Of a DNA stretch of 64,000 bases, positions 1 through 10,100 are shown piece after piece. The first letter of the stretch is position 1; the number at the start of each line of letters is the position of its first letter. Source of the stretch: an uncultured Flammeovirgaceae bacterium (lineage in GTDB: Bacteria; Bacteroidota; Bacteroidia; Cytophagales; Cyclobacteriaceae); contig CAJWQD010000002.1 of assembly GCA_913045135.1 (NCBI GenBank), positions 19,864 to 83,863 of the forward strand, in the 5' to 3' direction. The position numbers and the translations under genes are program-made. The notes under the pieces were generated by a model. It did no database searches, was not told the origin of the DNA, and saw nothing but the letters and a program-made list of their open reading frames with translations.

Positions 1-1083
1 ATTGAAAATTCAGCAACTGGAGCTGGAACTAATATTATTGCGGGTTTATCGACAGGAATGATGTCTACATTTGCACCAATTTTATTATTTGCTGCAGCCA
101 TATGGGGTACTTACACGTTAGCTGGATTTTATGGAGTGGGAATCGCAGCCTCAGCCATGATGGCAACAACAGCCATGCAATTGGCGATAGACGCTTTTGG
201 GCCTATTGCAGATAATGCAGGGGGCATTGCAGAGATGAGTCAACTTCCCAAAGAGGTGAGAGAGCGTACAGATGTTTTAGATTCGGTTGGAAATACGACA
301 GCTGCTATTGGAAAGGGCTTTGCAATTGCCTCGGCAGCACTCACAGCGCTTGCACTATTTGCGGCTTATGTAACCTTCACGGGTATTGACGGCATCAATA
401 TTTTTAAAGCAGACGTACTTGCGGCACTCTTTGTAGGTGCAATGATACCCGTAGTATTTTCAGCAATGGCTATGAGATCAGTAGGTCGCGCTGCTATGGA
501 GATGGTGATGGAAGTAAGACGTCAATTCAAAGAAATTCCTGGAATTATGGAAGGTACCGGAATTCCAGAGTATGGTAGATGTGTTGATATTTCTACTAAA
601 GCGGCTATTAAAGAAATGATGCTTCCTGGTGCTTTAACTATTGTCAGTCCTATTATTATAGGATTTTTTATGGGACCTGAGGCATTAGGGTCTTATATGG
701 CTGGTGTAACGGTATCAGGTGTATTATGGGCTATTTTTCAGAATAATGCAGGGGGAGCATGGGACAACGCAAAAAAATCATTTGAGGCAGGTGTAATGAT
801 CAATGGTGAGATGTCTTATAAAGGATCTGAAGCACATAAAGCGGCCGTTACGGGAGACACCGTTGGCGATCCATTCAAAGATACATCGGGACCTTCAATG
901 AATATTTTAATAAAACTAACCTGTTTGATCGGTTTGGTTATTGCGCCAATTTTGGGTGAAATGTATGGTAACGTTCATCAGACATTTAATCATGAGGATG
1001 TAGACGTAATGGTTATAATAAATACTGAAGAGGAAAAAAGAAGTTCTGTTGCAGCTAAAGATGTTGAACTAAAGGTACAATAA
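1..1083 (+). CDS. hppA: Membrane-bound pyrophosphatase, K+-dependent type (C-terminal part)
   Basis: This is the C-terminal part of an ion-translocating inorganic pyrophosphatase; the frame is open from base 1, so the 5' end lies outside the window. The enzyme couples PPi hydrolysis to H+ or Na+ export across the cytoplasmic membrane. Visible are many hydrophobic helices, the loop [16 protein letters not shown] with its metal-binding Asp residues, and the late motif [17 protein letters not shown]. The segment [12 protein letters not shown] has Ala where K+-independent enzymes carry Lys, which in this family marks K+-dependent pumps; many of those move Na+. The pumped ion cannot be settled from this fragment. 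The last 30 or so residues are a charged tail rich in Glu and Lys. No frame break is seen. Confidence 0.95.
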   Translation: MENSATGAGTNIIAGLSTGMMSTFAPILLFAAAIWGTYTLAGFYGVGIAASAMMATTAMQLAIDAFGPIADNAGGIAEMSQLPKEVRERTDVLDSVGNTTAAIGKGFAIASAALTALALFAAYVTFTGIDGINIFKADVLAALFVGAMIPVVFSAMAMRSVGRAAMEMVMEVRRQFKEIPGIMEGTGIPEYGRCVDISTKAAIKEMMLPGALTIVSPIIIGFFMGPEALGSYMAGVTVSGVLWAIFQNNAGGAWDNAKKSFEAGVMINGEMSYKGSEAHKAAVTGDTVGDPFKDTSGPSMNILIKLTCLIGLVIAPILGEMYGNVHQTFNHEDVDVMVIINTEEEKRSSVAAKDVELKVQ

Positions 1084-1497
1084 TAATTTATAATACTTAT
1101 GTTGAAATAGAGCACTATTTCATTATTAGGCGCATAAAATGTTGATTTATAGAAATCTTGAGTAACTGAATATTTAATTAAAGTTTTAATTAGTTTACTT
1201 CTTTTGAAAGAGTTATGCATTTATAAATAATTTCATAATCTTTGTAGAGCAAAAGCCTTAGAACATTTTTATTGGAAGAAATCAAAATAAAGACTGTATG
1301 CATACGCAGTTTCATCCCATAGTTTTTATTTTTATCACTTTGAATGTGTCAATCAAACCTCGATGCGATAACTCTTGCCAAAAATCAAATCATGATCTTT
1401 TTAATTAGAAAATCTATATTAATATGATTTATATAGTTTTAAAGGGTTACCCATTCTACATCTTTTGTATCTATTGCAGATCAAGATTACACATGTC
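1084..1497. other. Intergenic region, no gene seen
   Basis: About 410 bases between the pyrophosphatase and the sigma factor. The sequence is AT-rich. I see no RNA gene, no convincing terminator hairpin and no repeat. The promoter for the sigma factor gene should lie here, but I find no clear TAnnTTTG element, only imperfect matches. Confidence 0.5.
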
Positions 1498-2037
1498 ATG
1501 ACAGAGCAACAAATACTTGATCATATTTCTCGAGGAGATGAATCCGCTCTAGATTATTTGTACAAAAAATATTATCCCATGATGACCAAAATGGTTCTTA
1601 AAAATAATGGTACGGTCGAGGAAGCAAATGATGTCTATCAAGATGCTTTAATCGTTTTTTGGCAAAAAGCCATTAGTGGAAATCTTAAAATTACGGCTAA
1701 AATAAGTACCTATTTATATAGTATTTGTAAAAATTGTTGGCTGAAAGAATTAAATCGTAAAAAGCGATTGAGCTATACAGAACATGAGGTATCAATGGCT
1801 GAACCAAATCATGAGGATATAATGTCAAAAGTGGTTCAGGATGCGATGGAGGTATTGGGTGACCCTTGTAAAAGTGTTCTGATCTATTATTACTTCAATC
1901 AGATGTCGATGTCAGAGATAGCAGATCGTATGAATTATTCTAATGCCAATACTGTCAAAGCAAAAAAATATAAATGTAAAAAGCGCTTGGATGTGCTTAT
2001 TAAGAAAAATTACAGTCAAGAGGATTTTTTTAGTTAA
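1498..2037 (+). CDS. ECF-type RNA polymerase sigma factor
   Basis: A 179-residue sigma-70 family protein of the ECF group, which redirects RNA polymerase to a small regulon. Region 2 is seen near the N-terminus (LDYLYKKYYPMM, then DVYQDALIVFWQK) and region 4 near the C-terminus (SMSEIADRMNYSNANTVKAK), with the usual helix-turn-helix spacing. The start is taken at the ATG at 1498, which gives a standard ECF N-terminus; an in-frame TTG at 1465 would add 11 residues without family support. The stop codon is followed at once by the ATG of the next gene, so the two are probably co-translated. The basic Lys-rich C-terminus is common in Bacteroidota members. The regulon is unknown. Confidence 0.9.
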   Translation: MTEQQILDHISRGDESALDYLYKKYYPMMTKMVLKNNGTVEEANDVYQDALIVFWQKAISGNLKITAKISTYLYSICKNCWLKELNRKKRLSYTEHEVSMAEPNHEDIMSKVVQDAMEVLGDPCKSVLIYYYFNQMSMSEIADRMNYSNANTVKAKKYKCKKRLDVLIKKNYSQEDFFS

Positions 2038-2967
2038 ATGAAAATCAGGGATCAAGAAGAGGCAATAGCAAAATATTTAACTCAGCAAATGACTAAGGCT
2101 GAAAAGAGTGATTTTGAGGAAAAGATCCAGGAGAGTCCTCGTTTAGCTCAAAAACTCAAGTTTGAAAAACAGATTGTTGAGGGAATAAAAAGTTACCAAA
2201 AAGGGATTTTAAAATCTCGCTTAAATCAATTACGCTTAGGATCAAGTATTGTAGAAAAGATTTCTACCACCACAAAAGTCATATTATCTACCATGACTGT
2301 ATTAATTTTTGGCGGCTATTGTTATTATTTATTAAATTCAAATGAAAAGTTGTTCATTGAAAATCAAGAAACGAATGGAATTACTGATGTAATTAAAGAG
2401 ACTCAAAATTCAAATATTTCTCAGAGGATAGATACAGTAAAAGAGGGTTCTATTGATAAAAAAGAATATGAAAGAGCTACATCAATGACAAAAGGGATAG
2501 AAAATACGACTGAGAATAACCTGGATAAAATTTCTAAAAAACAGATAAATAAAAAATTAGAATTAGATAAAGAAATTCTCGAAACTGAGATAGAGGTGGA
2601 GCTTCCAGAAATTGACGGATCTGAAATTTTCTTTAATGAATCATTAGAGCCTACCCAAAAATTTTCTGACGATTTGTTGTCGAACCAAGTTAGAATCGAT
2701 CGCAATTCTGACTTGATTGTAGAAATCGAAAGGAAAAAGTCTAAAAAATTAAAATATATATACTCGGGTGAAAAATTAATTTTAATTGGAGATTTTTCTT
2801 CCTCACCTTATCAAATTATTGAAGACAACACAAAGGCTAAAAAGAGACTCTATTTGTACTTTGAGCAAAAGTATTATATTCTAACGTTAACTTCTGAGAA
2901 GAAAGTCTTGATGCCTGTGAAAGATATAAGATTATTAGATTATTTGGTTGATTTAAGAAACAAATAA
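2038..2967 (+). CDS. Membrane protein partnered with the ECF sigma factor (possible anti-sigma or linked regulator)
   Basis: A 309-residue protein that I do not recognise by family. It starts at the base after the sigma factor stop codon, so the pair is almost surely one operon. The first 75 residues are charged and helical, then comes one hydrophobic segment near residues 80-100 (ILSTMTVLIFGGYCYYLL), then a long acidic, Lys/Glu-rich outer part. A soluble N-terminal part, one membrane helix and an outer domain, placed next to an ECF factor, is the usual plan of an anti-sigma factor, but no zinc-binding anti-sigma motif is seen. The anti-sigma role is inference from position and topology only. 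Confidence 0.6.
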   Translation: MKIRDQEEAIAKYLTQQMTKAEKSDFEEKIQESPRLAQKLKFEKQIVEGIKSYQKGILKSRLNQLRLGSSIVEKISTTTKVILSTMTVLIFGGYCYYLLNSNEKLFIENQETNGITDVIKETQNSNISQRIDTVKEGSIDKKEYERATSMTKGIENTTENNLDKISKKQINKKLELDKEILETEIEVELPEIDGSEIFFNESLEPTQKFSDDLLSNQVRIDRNSDLIVEIERKKSKKLKYIYSGEKLILIGDFSSSPYQIIEDNTKAKKRLYLYFEQKYYILTLTSEKKVLMPVKDIRLLDYLVDLRNK

Positions 2968-3012
2968 TAAGTTCAGACTATTTTTTCGTTATTTTGTATC
3001 TTGCGCATCACA

Positions 3013-3903
3013 ATGAAAGAACCTAAAAGGCAGAAAAGAAAATTAGGAAGTTTCCCTTTTCTCAGTGTAATATTCAGTATTACCTTGTCACTTGTGGTCA
3101 TGGGAATTTTTGGTGTTTCATTTATCTACCTTAAAACCCTTACTTCTATCGTTCGATCAAACGTCGAAATTCAGGTCTATCTAGATAAATCTATTAGTGA
3201 TCATGATGTGAAAAGATTGGAGAAAATTATGACCACCAGATCTTATATTCGATCAGAAGATTCGATAGAAGTTATAAAATTTATTAGTAAAGAAATGGCC
3301 GCTGCAATATTTTTAGAAGATACTGGAGAAGACTTCACTAAATTTCTTGGAGATAATCCACTGAGAGATGCTTTTTCGATAAAAATCGCAAATCAATATC
3401 AATCAGTTGATAGTTTAAAGTCAATAGAGAAAGATTTAAGAAGGTTATCAGGAGTTTATGAAGTGGTTTTTCAGGAATATTTAGTAACCAGCATCAATAA
3501 AAATTTACGGAAAATTGGAATATTTTTTTTGGGAATGACCTTAATACTACTAGTTGCGGTTGTTGTTTTGATTAACAATACTATAAGAATAGCCCTCTTC
3601 TCTCAGAGGTTTTTAATCAGGAGTATGCAATTAGTGGGTGCGACTAAACGATTTATAAGGTGGCCGTTCTTGAAAAGATCTTTAATATATGGCCTGATAT
3701 CTGGTGTTTTGGCATCAGGAATCATTTTTGGTCTTATTCAATTTGTACAGCATCAAATTGAGGATTTAAATAAACTTTACGCAGAAGAACCCTTTTTTAT
3801 ATTATTTGCGCTTTTGATATTTTTGGGTGTTTTAATATCCTATTTTAGTACTCTATCCTCTATTAGACGCTATTTGAAAATTTCACTAGATGAACTTTAT
3901 TAA
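3013..3903 (+). CDS. ftsX: Cell division protein FtsX-like permease
   Basis: A 296-residue membrane protein of the FtsX family. With the ATPase FtsE it forms an ABC-type complex at the division site that controls peptidoglycan hydrolases. Topology fits: one helix near residues 18-42, an outer domain of about 120 residues, then three helices near 165-190, 220-245 and 260-280. The sequence MQLVGATKRFIRWPFLKRS between the second and third helices is typical of FtsX. The ATG at 3013 is chosen; a TTG at 3001 would add four residues. FtsE is not in the window; in Bacteroidota the two are often unlinked. It leads a tight run with the DUF3098 gene and uppP. Confidence 0.88.
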   Translation: MKEPKRQKRKLGSFPFLSVIFSITLSLVVMGIFGVSFIYLKTLTSIVRSNVEIQVYLDKSISDHDVKRLEKIMTTRSYIRSEDSIEVIKFISKEMAAAIFLEDTGEDFTKFLGDNPLRDAFSIKIANQYQSVDSLKSIEKDLRRLSGVYEVVFQEYLVTSINKNLRKIGIFFLGMTLILLVAVVVLINNTIRIALFSQRFLIRSMQLVGATKRFIRWPFLKRSLIYGLISGVLASGIIFGLIQFVQHQIEDLNKLYAEEPFFILFALLIFLGVLISYFSTLSSIRRYLKISLDELY

Positions 3904-3913
3904 ACAGAAAGAA

Positions 3914-4132
3914 ATGTCAATTCAAACTAAATTTGCTTTTAAAAAAATAAATTATCTTATTATGATTTTAGGGATTGCTGTGATCCTTTTTGGCTTTGTA
4001 ATCATGTCCTTAGACCAAGAGACTTATGGATTTGGATTCTTAGGCTTAACTTTAGGTCCAATAATAGTTTTTTTAGGATTTATGATTCAATTCGTTGCCA
4101 TTTTGTATAAATCAAAAAAAGCAACAAATTAA
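3914..4132 (+). CDS. DUF3098 family small membrane protein
   Basis: A 72-residue protein with two membrane helices. It matches the plan of DUF3098, a Bacteroidota family of unknown role: FAFKKINYLIMILGIAVILFG in the first half, then LGPIIVFLGFMIQFVAIL. The gene regularly follows ftsX and precedes uppP in this phylum, as here. The ATG at 3914 begins just after the ftsX stop; an earlier ATG at 3890 overlaps the ftsX end and would add eight residues, and either may be used. A link to envelope growth is only suggested by its neighbours. Confidence 0.8.
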   Translation: MSIQTKFAFKKINYLIMILGIAVILFGFVIMSLDQETYGFGFLGLTLGPIIVFLGFMIQFVAILYKSKKATN

Positions 4133-4140
4133 AGCTATAA

Positions 4141-4938
4141 ATGACTTGGATTGATGCGCTTATTTTGGGGATTATTCAAGGTCTCACAGAATTTCTACCC
4201 ATCAGTAGCAGTGGGCATTTAGAAATAGGTGTGGTTTTATTAGGAATCAATTCAACAAATAATCTTTTGTTCACCCTAGTGGTCCACTTGGCAACTTGCC
4301 TGAGTACCATTTTTGTTTTTCACAAAGAAATCTTTTCGTTAATTGAGGGATTATTGAAATTTAAATGGAATGATTCGACACAATTTATCTTGAAGATAAT
4401 CATTTCAATGATTCCTGTGGGTGTTATAGGACTTCTTTTTGAAACTAAAATTGAGACTTTATTCGAAGGTAACTTATTTCTAGTTGGGGGTATGTTAATT
4501 CTAACTTCTATATTGCTATTTTTACCACGCTATATCACTCAGGCTTCGGGTGAAGTTACATTTGGAAAATCTTTGGTTATTGGTTTGGCACAAGCGATAG
4601 CCATTTTACCGGGAATATCACGATCTGGTTCCACTATTGTGATGGCACTAATATTAGGGGTAAGTAGGGAAAAAGCAGCAAAATTTTCTTTTTTAATGGT
4701 ACTTTTGCCAATTATTGGAGCGAGTCTACTTAAAATTAAAAGACATATTGATTTTCCGGACTCAGAACGCGAAATAAATACTTTGGTCTTATTTCTAGGA
4801 TTTATAGCTGCTTTTATTTCTGGATACTTGGCTTGCCGATGGATGGTGAAAATTGTTAAAAAAGGAAAGCTGACATATTTTGCTATTTATTGCCTCTTTT
4901 TAGGCTTGACCGCTATTTCTTTTAGTTGTTTTCTATGA
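4141..4938 (+). CDS. uppP: Undecaprenyl-diphosphatase UppP/BacA
   Basis: A 265-residue integral membrane enzyme that removes a phosphate from undecaprenyl diphosphate, recycling the lipid carrier for peptidoglycan and O-antigen building. Both signature motifs are present: GIIQGLTEFLPISSSGHLE at residues 9-27 and PGISRSGSTIVMALILG near 157-173, which hold the catalytic Glu, Ser and Arg. Length and the multi-helix pattern are normal. Its last base lies in the start of truB (ATGA overlap at 4935-4938), so the two are translationally coupled. High expression of this family is known to give bacitracin tolerance. Confidence 0.96.
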   Translation: MTWIDALILGIIQGLTEFLPISSSGHLEIGVVLLGINSTNNLLFTLVVHLATCLSTIFVFHKEIFSLIEGLLKFKWNDSTQFILKIIISMIPVGVIGLLFETKIETLFEGNLFLVGGMLILTSILLFLPRYITQASGEVTFGKSLVIGLAQAIAILPGISRSGSTIVMALILGVSREKAAKFSFLMVLLPIIGASLLKIKRHIDFPDSEREINTLVLFLGFIAAFISGYLACRWMVKIVKKGKLTYFAIYCLFLGLTAISFSCFL

Positions 4939-5615
4939 GCATGACAGGGGAAGGAAGTTTATTACTGATAAATAAACCTAAAAATTGGACTTCATTTGAT
5001 GTGGTCAATAAGTTAAAACACTTACTCAAAATAAAGAAAATAGGTCATGCGGGTACCTTGGACCCTTTGGCAAAGGGCTTGTTGCTCATTGGGATTGGTA
5101 AGTACACCAAAAAACTCGAAAGTCTTCAAGGATTAGATAAGACCTATGAAGGTATCATCGAAATAGGCAAAACGACGCCCTCATTCGATTTAGAAACACC
5201 TTTTGACTCTGCCTCGGACTACAGGAATATAAAACCTCAAGAAATAGTGTTAGCAGTTGAGACTTTAACTGGAGAATTAGACCAAATTCCACCCGTTTTC
5301 TCTGCCATTAAAGTTAATGGGCAGCGGGCTTATAAAAGTGCTCGAAAAAACGAGAAGATTTTGCTTAAATCAAGAAAGATTAAAATATACAAATTTGAGA
5401 TTATCCAGTTAATTTTACCTGAAATTCATTTTAGAGTCGTGTGTTCAAAGGGTACTTATATAAGAAGTCTCGCGAAAGATTTAGGTGAGAAATTGGGGGT
5501 AGGAGGATATTTAAAGGAATTAATAAGAACACAAGTTGGGGAATATAAATTGGAAAACGCCCTTCTGCTTGGCCAATTAATTGATCAAATTAACTATTAT
5601 AATGAAAGTAATTGA
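4935..5615 (+). CDS. truB: tRNA pseudouridine(55) synthase TruB
   Basis: A 226-residue enzyme that makes pseudouridine 55 in the T-loop of tRNAs. The catalytic block GHAGTLDPLAKGLLLIGIG holds the nucleophilic Asp, and later blocks such as PPVFSAIKVNGQRAYK and CSKGTYIRSLAKDLG are standard for TruB. The chosen ATG at 4935 overlaps the uppP stop codon; a second ATG two codons on is also possible. There is no long C-terminal PUA extension, as usual for the short Bacteroidota form. The next gene, ribF, starts inside its 3' end, a classic truB-ribF pairing. Confidence 0.96.
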   Translation: MSMTGEGSLLLINKPKNWTSFDVVNKLKHLLKIKKIGHAGTLDPLAKGLLLIGIGKYTKKLESLQGLDKTYEGIIEIGKTTPSFDLETPFDSASDYRNIKPQEIVLAVETLTGELDQIPPVFSAIKVNGQRAYKSARKNEKILLKSRKIKIYKFEIIQLILPEIHFRVVCSKGTYIRSLAKDLGEKLGVGGYLKELIRTQVGEYKLENALLLGQLIDQINYYNESN

Positions 5616-6546
5616 TCATTTTCAAGAATTAGATGATTGTACTTTACCAATTGTAACAAGCGGAACTTTTGATGGGGTCCATTCAGGACATTTCAAAATC
5701 TTAAATGGTTTAGTTAAGCAAGCCCAAGACCGTGGAGGTGAAAGTGTGGTTATTACTTATTGGCCGCATCCTAGATTCGTATTGGGGATGGGGTCGAGTT
5801 CATTGAAATTACTTAGTACGTTTGATGAAAAAGTAAAACTAATGAGCGATATAGGGATTGATTATTTGCTCAAAGTACGTTTTTCAAAAGAGTTTTCCGA
5901 ATTATCACCGGAAAATTTTGTTCAAAAAATATTGATAAAAGGAATTAAAGCTAAAAAATTTATTATTGGTTATGATCACCGCTTTGGTAAAAATCAAACA
6001 GGAGACATTGATTTTTTAAAAAAAAATAAAAAACGTTTTGGCTTAGAGATCGAAGAAATTTCAAGATTGGATATCGATCAAGTAGGGATCAGTTCTACCA
6101 ATATTCGTCAGGCTTTAGCGGCAGGAGAAGTAGATACTGCTCAAGGATATCTCGGTCGTTATTATAGTATATCAGGTATAGTAATCCGAGGAGATCAGAT
6201 CGGTAGAAAATTGGGATTTCCTACTGCAAACCTCTTTATATCTGAATCTTATAAATTAATTCCTTCAGATGGTGTGTATGCCATATTAGTATATTTGGGA
6301 GTTGAGCGCTTCAATGGCATGCTCAATATAGGGTGGCGTCCTACGGTAAAAGGTAAAAAAAAGACTATTGAAGCACATTTGTTTGATTTCAATAAAGATA
6401 TTTATGGAATTCACTTGAGGGTTGAATTGGTTTCGATCATTCGTAAAGAAATTGAATTTAATCATTTAGATGATTTGAAAGCTCAATTGAGGAAAGATAG
6501 CTTGGCAACGAAAAAATTATTAGGTAAGATTAATTACAGCACATGA
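5602..6546 (+). CDS. ribF: Bifunctional riboflavin kinase / FAD synthetase RibF
   Basis: A 314-residue enzyme turning riboflavin into FMN and then FAD. The N-terminal nucleotidyltransferase half shows TSGTFDGVHSGHFKIL near residues 18-33 and the ISSTNIRQAL block near 165. The C-terminal flavokinase half shows GRKLGFPTANL near 205 and GMLNIGWRPTV. The start is the ATG at 5602, 14 bases inside truB; the upstream TTG at 5581 has no family support. The end overlaps the gldC start by four bases (ATGA). The order truB-ribF is common in bacteria. Confidence 0.96.
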   Translation: MKVIDHFQELDDCTLPIVTSGTFDGVHSGHFKILNGLVKQAQDRGGESVVITYWPHPRFVLGMGSSSLKLLSTFDEKVKLMSDIGIDYLLKVRFSKEFSELSPENFVQKILIKGIKAKKFIIGYDHRFGKNQTGDIDFLKKNKKRFGLEIEEISRLDIDQVGISSTNIRQALAAGEVDTAQGYLGRYYSISGIVIRGDQIGRKLGFPTANLFISESYKLIPSDGVYAILVYLGVERFNGMLNIGWRPTVKGKKKTIEAHLFDFNKDIYGIHLRVELVSIIRKEIEFNHLDDLKAQLRKDSLATKKLLGKINYST

Positions 6547-6875
6547 AGGAGTCAGAAATAAAGTTTAAGGTATCCCTTGACCATGAGAATATTCCAGAAA
6601 AAATAGAATGGGATGCAGATGAAAAGGAAAAAATAGGTTATTCAGAAACCAAGTCTATAAGTGTTTCATTGTGGGATAGTGAGGAAAAAAACACTTTAAG
6701 AATTGATCTATGGACAAAGGATATGCCTTTAGATGAAATGAAGCGATTTTATATTGATTGTTTGGGTGGCATTGGTCAGACTATATTGAATGCGACTGGG
6801 GATCAATATATGTCAAATGAAATTAATGGACTTTGTGATAAGTTGGTTGCACATGTAAAAAAGGAAATAAAATAA
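6543..6875 (+). CDS. gldC: Gliding motility protein GldC
   Basis: A 110-residue protein of the GldC family, found in Bacteroidota and linked to gliding in Flavobacterium. The sequence carries the family pattern: an N-terminal VSLDHENIPEKIEWDA, a middle SISVSLWDSEEKNTLRIDLW, and DMKRF/CLGGIGQTI-like segments. GldC is small and soluble; its biochemical role is not settled, and it also occurs in non-gliding members, so it does not by itself prove motility. It overlaps ribF by four bases and closes the run that began at ftsX. Confidence 0.88.
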   Translation: MKESEIKFKVSLDHENIPEKIEWDADEKEKIGYSETKSISVSLWDSEEKNTLRIDLWTKDMPLDEMKRFYIDCLGGIGQTILNATGDQYMSNEINGLCDKLVAHVKKEIK

Positions 6876-7187
6876 AAAGTTAGGTTTTAGAGAAATTGTG
6901 TGAGATTTTTTTAAATAAAATAATTTGATGTGCATTGTTATGCAACAAATGATGTTGGGCTTTTTGACCTAGATTCATATTATGTTTAGCTTTTTCTTAT
7001 GGTAAATGAAATTCCAAAAAAAGTATTAAGTGGTTAATTCGATTATTTTAAATTACTTACTAATAAAATAAAAAATTTAATTTTGCTTCTCTAAAATCTA
7101 AAAAACTTATTGTGTTTAGTTGAATCATTATTCCATTTTAATAAAAAAAATAACTATTATTATCAAAATAATTACAATAGGGGATTT
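6876..7187. other. Intergenic region upstream of the TonB-dependent receptor
   Basis: About 310 AT-rich bases. It holds a small inverted sequence near 6930-6955 (TTGTT and AACAA arms around ATGC) of doubtful meaning, and a candidate promoter element at 7078-7085. No coding frame or RNA gene is seen. Confidence 0.5.
7078..7085 (+). promoter_or_regulatory. Candidate -7 promoter element TAATTTTG
   Basis: The sequence is an exact match to the Bacteroidota -7 consensus TAnnTTTG and lies about 100 bases before the receptor start codon. No good TTTG is found 19-20 bases upstream, so the match may be chance in such AT-rich DNA. Confidence 0.35.
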
Positions 7188-10100
7188 ATGAAGTTTGTTA
7201 TTTCAAATATTTTAATACTTTGTGGGCTTTTACTCTGTCCATTGTTGTCTCATGCTCAGAGAAGTATTTCAGGGAATATTATAGATGAAAATAATAAGGG
7301 TATAGCAGATGCAAGTATCATTATTAAGAATTCCGAAATGGGTACTCAATCCAACGCCGATGGTAGTTTTTCCCTGAATTTACCAGAACAATTAAAATCG
7401 ATTATCGTTAGTGCCGAGGGATTTGAAACTCAAGAAATAAACATTGGGGCGAAATCTTTTTTCGATATTAAGTTGATAAAGAATTTTAAACAAAAATCTA
7501 GGACACAGATATCTGGAGTTGTTTTGGATAAAGAGAATAGCGAACCCTTGATTGGAGTTAATATTATAGTCCAGGGAACTGTATTGGGAACCGTTACAGA
7601 TTTAGATGGAACATTTGTTCTAAGTGTGCAAGCAGCGCCTCCAATTTTGTTGGCTGTTTCAAGTATTGGATATAATAGTCAAGAAATCGAAATTAATGAC
7701 TCTAATGTTGGAGATTTAGAAATTATTCTGGAAGAGGCCGTTGAGATTGGTCAAGAGGTAGTGGTTTCTGCTTCTAGAATCGAAGAGCGAATACTTGAAT
7801 CTCCAGTTACTGTAGAGAAAATGAATATTTTAGATATCCAAAATACCTCAGCCGATAATTATTATAAAGCCATTGCCAATTTGAAGGGTATCGATGTAAC
7901 CTCTAGTAGTATTAATTTCCAAGTCTACAATTCACGAGGATTTTCCAACAATGGAAATACGAGATTTGTGCAATTAATTGATGGAATGGACACACAAGCT
8001 CCTGCTTTGAACTTTCCGATAGGAAATTTAAATGGTCCTTCGGAGTTGGATGTTGAATCCATTGAGTTTATTCCGGGACCTTCCTCTGCATTATATGGAC
8101 CTAATGCATTTAATGGAGTGCTGCTCATCAATAGCAAGAATCCTTTTGAATATCAAGGTTTGAGTGCCTTTCAAAAGATAGGAATGAATCATATAAATGA
8201 TACCCAATCTAATTATACTGCCCAACCCATGTACGAGGCATCAATACGTTATGCTAAAGCCTATAACAATAAATTTGCCTTTAAAGTGAATTTTTCTTAC
8301 CAGGTTGCTGAAGATTGGCATGGAAATTCTGATGTGGATAGAAATGCATCTACCAATCCATTTGCTAGTATTGGTGGAGTTAATCCAGGGGCAGATAGGT
8401 TGCATTTTCAAGGTGATGAGGCAGGTGTTAATTTAGCCTTACTTGCTCAAAGTGATGATTTTTTAACTTATGGCCAGCTACCACTTAATAAATTTTCTAA
8501 CAATAAATTTCCTCGAACTTATATTTCAGCAGGAGATCTCCCCAATCATGCGGTAAATATTACCCCTTATCAAGAAATTGATCTTATTGATTATCGTGCT
8601 AAAAACCCTAAATTCAATACAGCAATTCATTATCGATTGAATGACAAGGCTGAACTCAGTTATACATTTAATGGGGGTTGGGGAACAACTATTTATACCG
8701 GTGCTCAACGATATTCACTGAGAAATTTTGGTATTGTACAGCATAAGTTGGAGCTGCAAGGAGATAATTTTCATGTAAGGGCATATGGAACCATTGAAAA
8801 TTCAGGAGATTCTTACATTACGGAGTTCCTGGGTATAAGGATGCATCAAGATGCTATTAACCTCGCAAATAATGATCCCGCCAGGCCAGCGATTTTACCT
8901 GAAGGATTTTTTAATTATTTTGGTGATTATGCAGTGGAATACTTGCGATATCTATCAGTTGATGAGGGACTCAATCCAGGTGATATTCAAAATATTCCGA
9001 GTGCTGAAAGAATGCAAATAGAATATGCCGCCCATAACTATGCTAGAGATCAAATAGATGGAAGATATTTAGCTGATGAGGTAAATGGGGGATTTATCAC
9101 AGAAGGAGCGACGGGAGATCCATATACTTTAGCAGATTTAAAAAGTAGGGTAATGACAGGCGTTATTCCTGAAGGGCCTTTGTTTAATGATAGATCGGCA
9201 ATGTATCAAGCAGATGGTCAGTATGATTTTAAAAATGATATTGATTTTATGGAGCTACAAGTGGGAGCTAATTTCAGAATGTTTGACTTAAACTCTAACG
9301 GTACTATCTTTCCCGATACCGTAGGAAATGAGATTACAATCAAAGAATATGGAATTTATGCACAGAGTGCTAAAAGAGTTTCAAATTGGCTTAAGTTGTC
9401 AGGTTCAGTCAGGTATGATAAAAATGAAAATTTTAAAGGTCAGATCAGTCGTCGAATTTCGGCCGTCTTAAATCCAAACAATAAACACTTTTTCAGGTTT
9501 TCTTATCAAACTGGATTTAGACTACCCACTACACAAAATCAGTATATTAATTTAGATGTTATCAGTACGCGGTTACTGGGTGGATTACCTGAGTTCTACG
9601 ATCAGTACGTCCCAGATCCTCAGAACAATACTTATTATAAACTGCAGTCTGTTTTAGATTATAGGAATGAAATATACTCAGGAGCCGATAGCGCGGATGC
9701 CATTATGGTTTTAGATCGCTATACTGAATTTAATCCAGTTAAACCTGAGCAAACAAAAGCATTTGAGGTGGGTTATAAAAGTGTAATAAATAATAAGTTG
9801 GTAATTGACATTTCTTATTGGTACCAGATCTTTTCTAATTTTATTACAAACATTGGAGTGGTCGATTCTATAAAGTCAGCTACAAACTCAAGATTATTAT
9901 TGGGTTCTTCCGATGATACCTATGGTTTTACTACCAATATGACTAATCCTGTATATACTCAAGGCCTTGCGGCAGAATTAGATTATTCTCTATCCAAGGG
10001 CTATAAATTTGGGATTAATTATACATGGAATTATTTCATGACTGGAGAGGATTATGAGCAAGGAAATACGTTATTTGATTTTAATACTCCCGAGCACAAA

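Noticed and set aside
990-1220. Minus-strand 76-codon frame over the end of hppA
   Set aside because: It is antisense to a well-supported gene, low in complexity (Ser/Thr/Ile runs) and matches no family.
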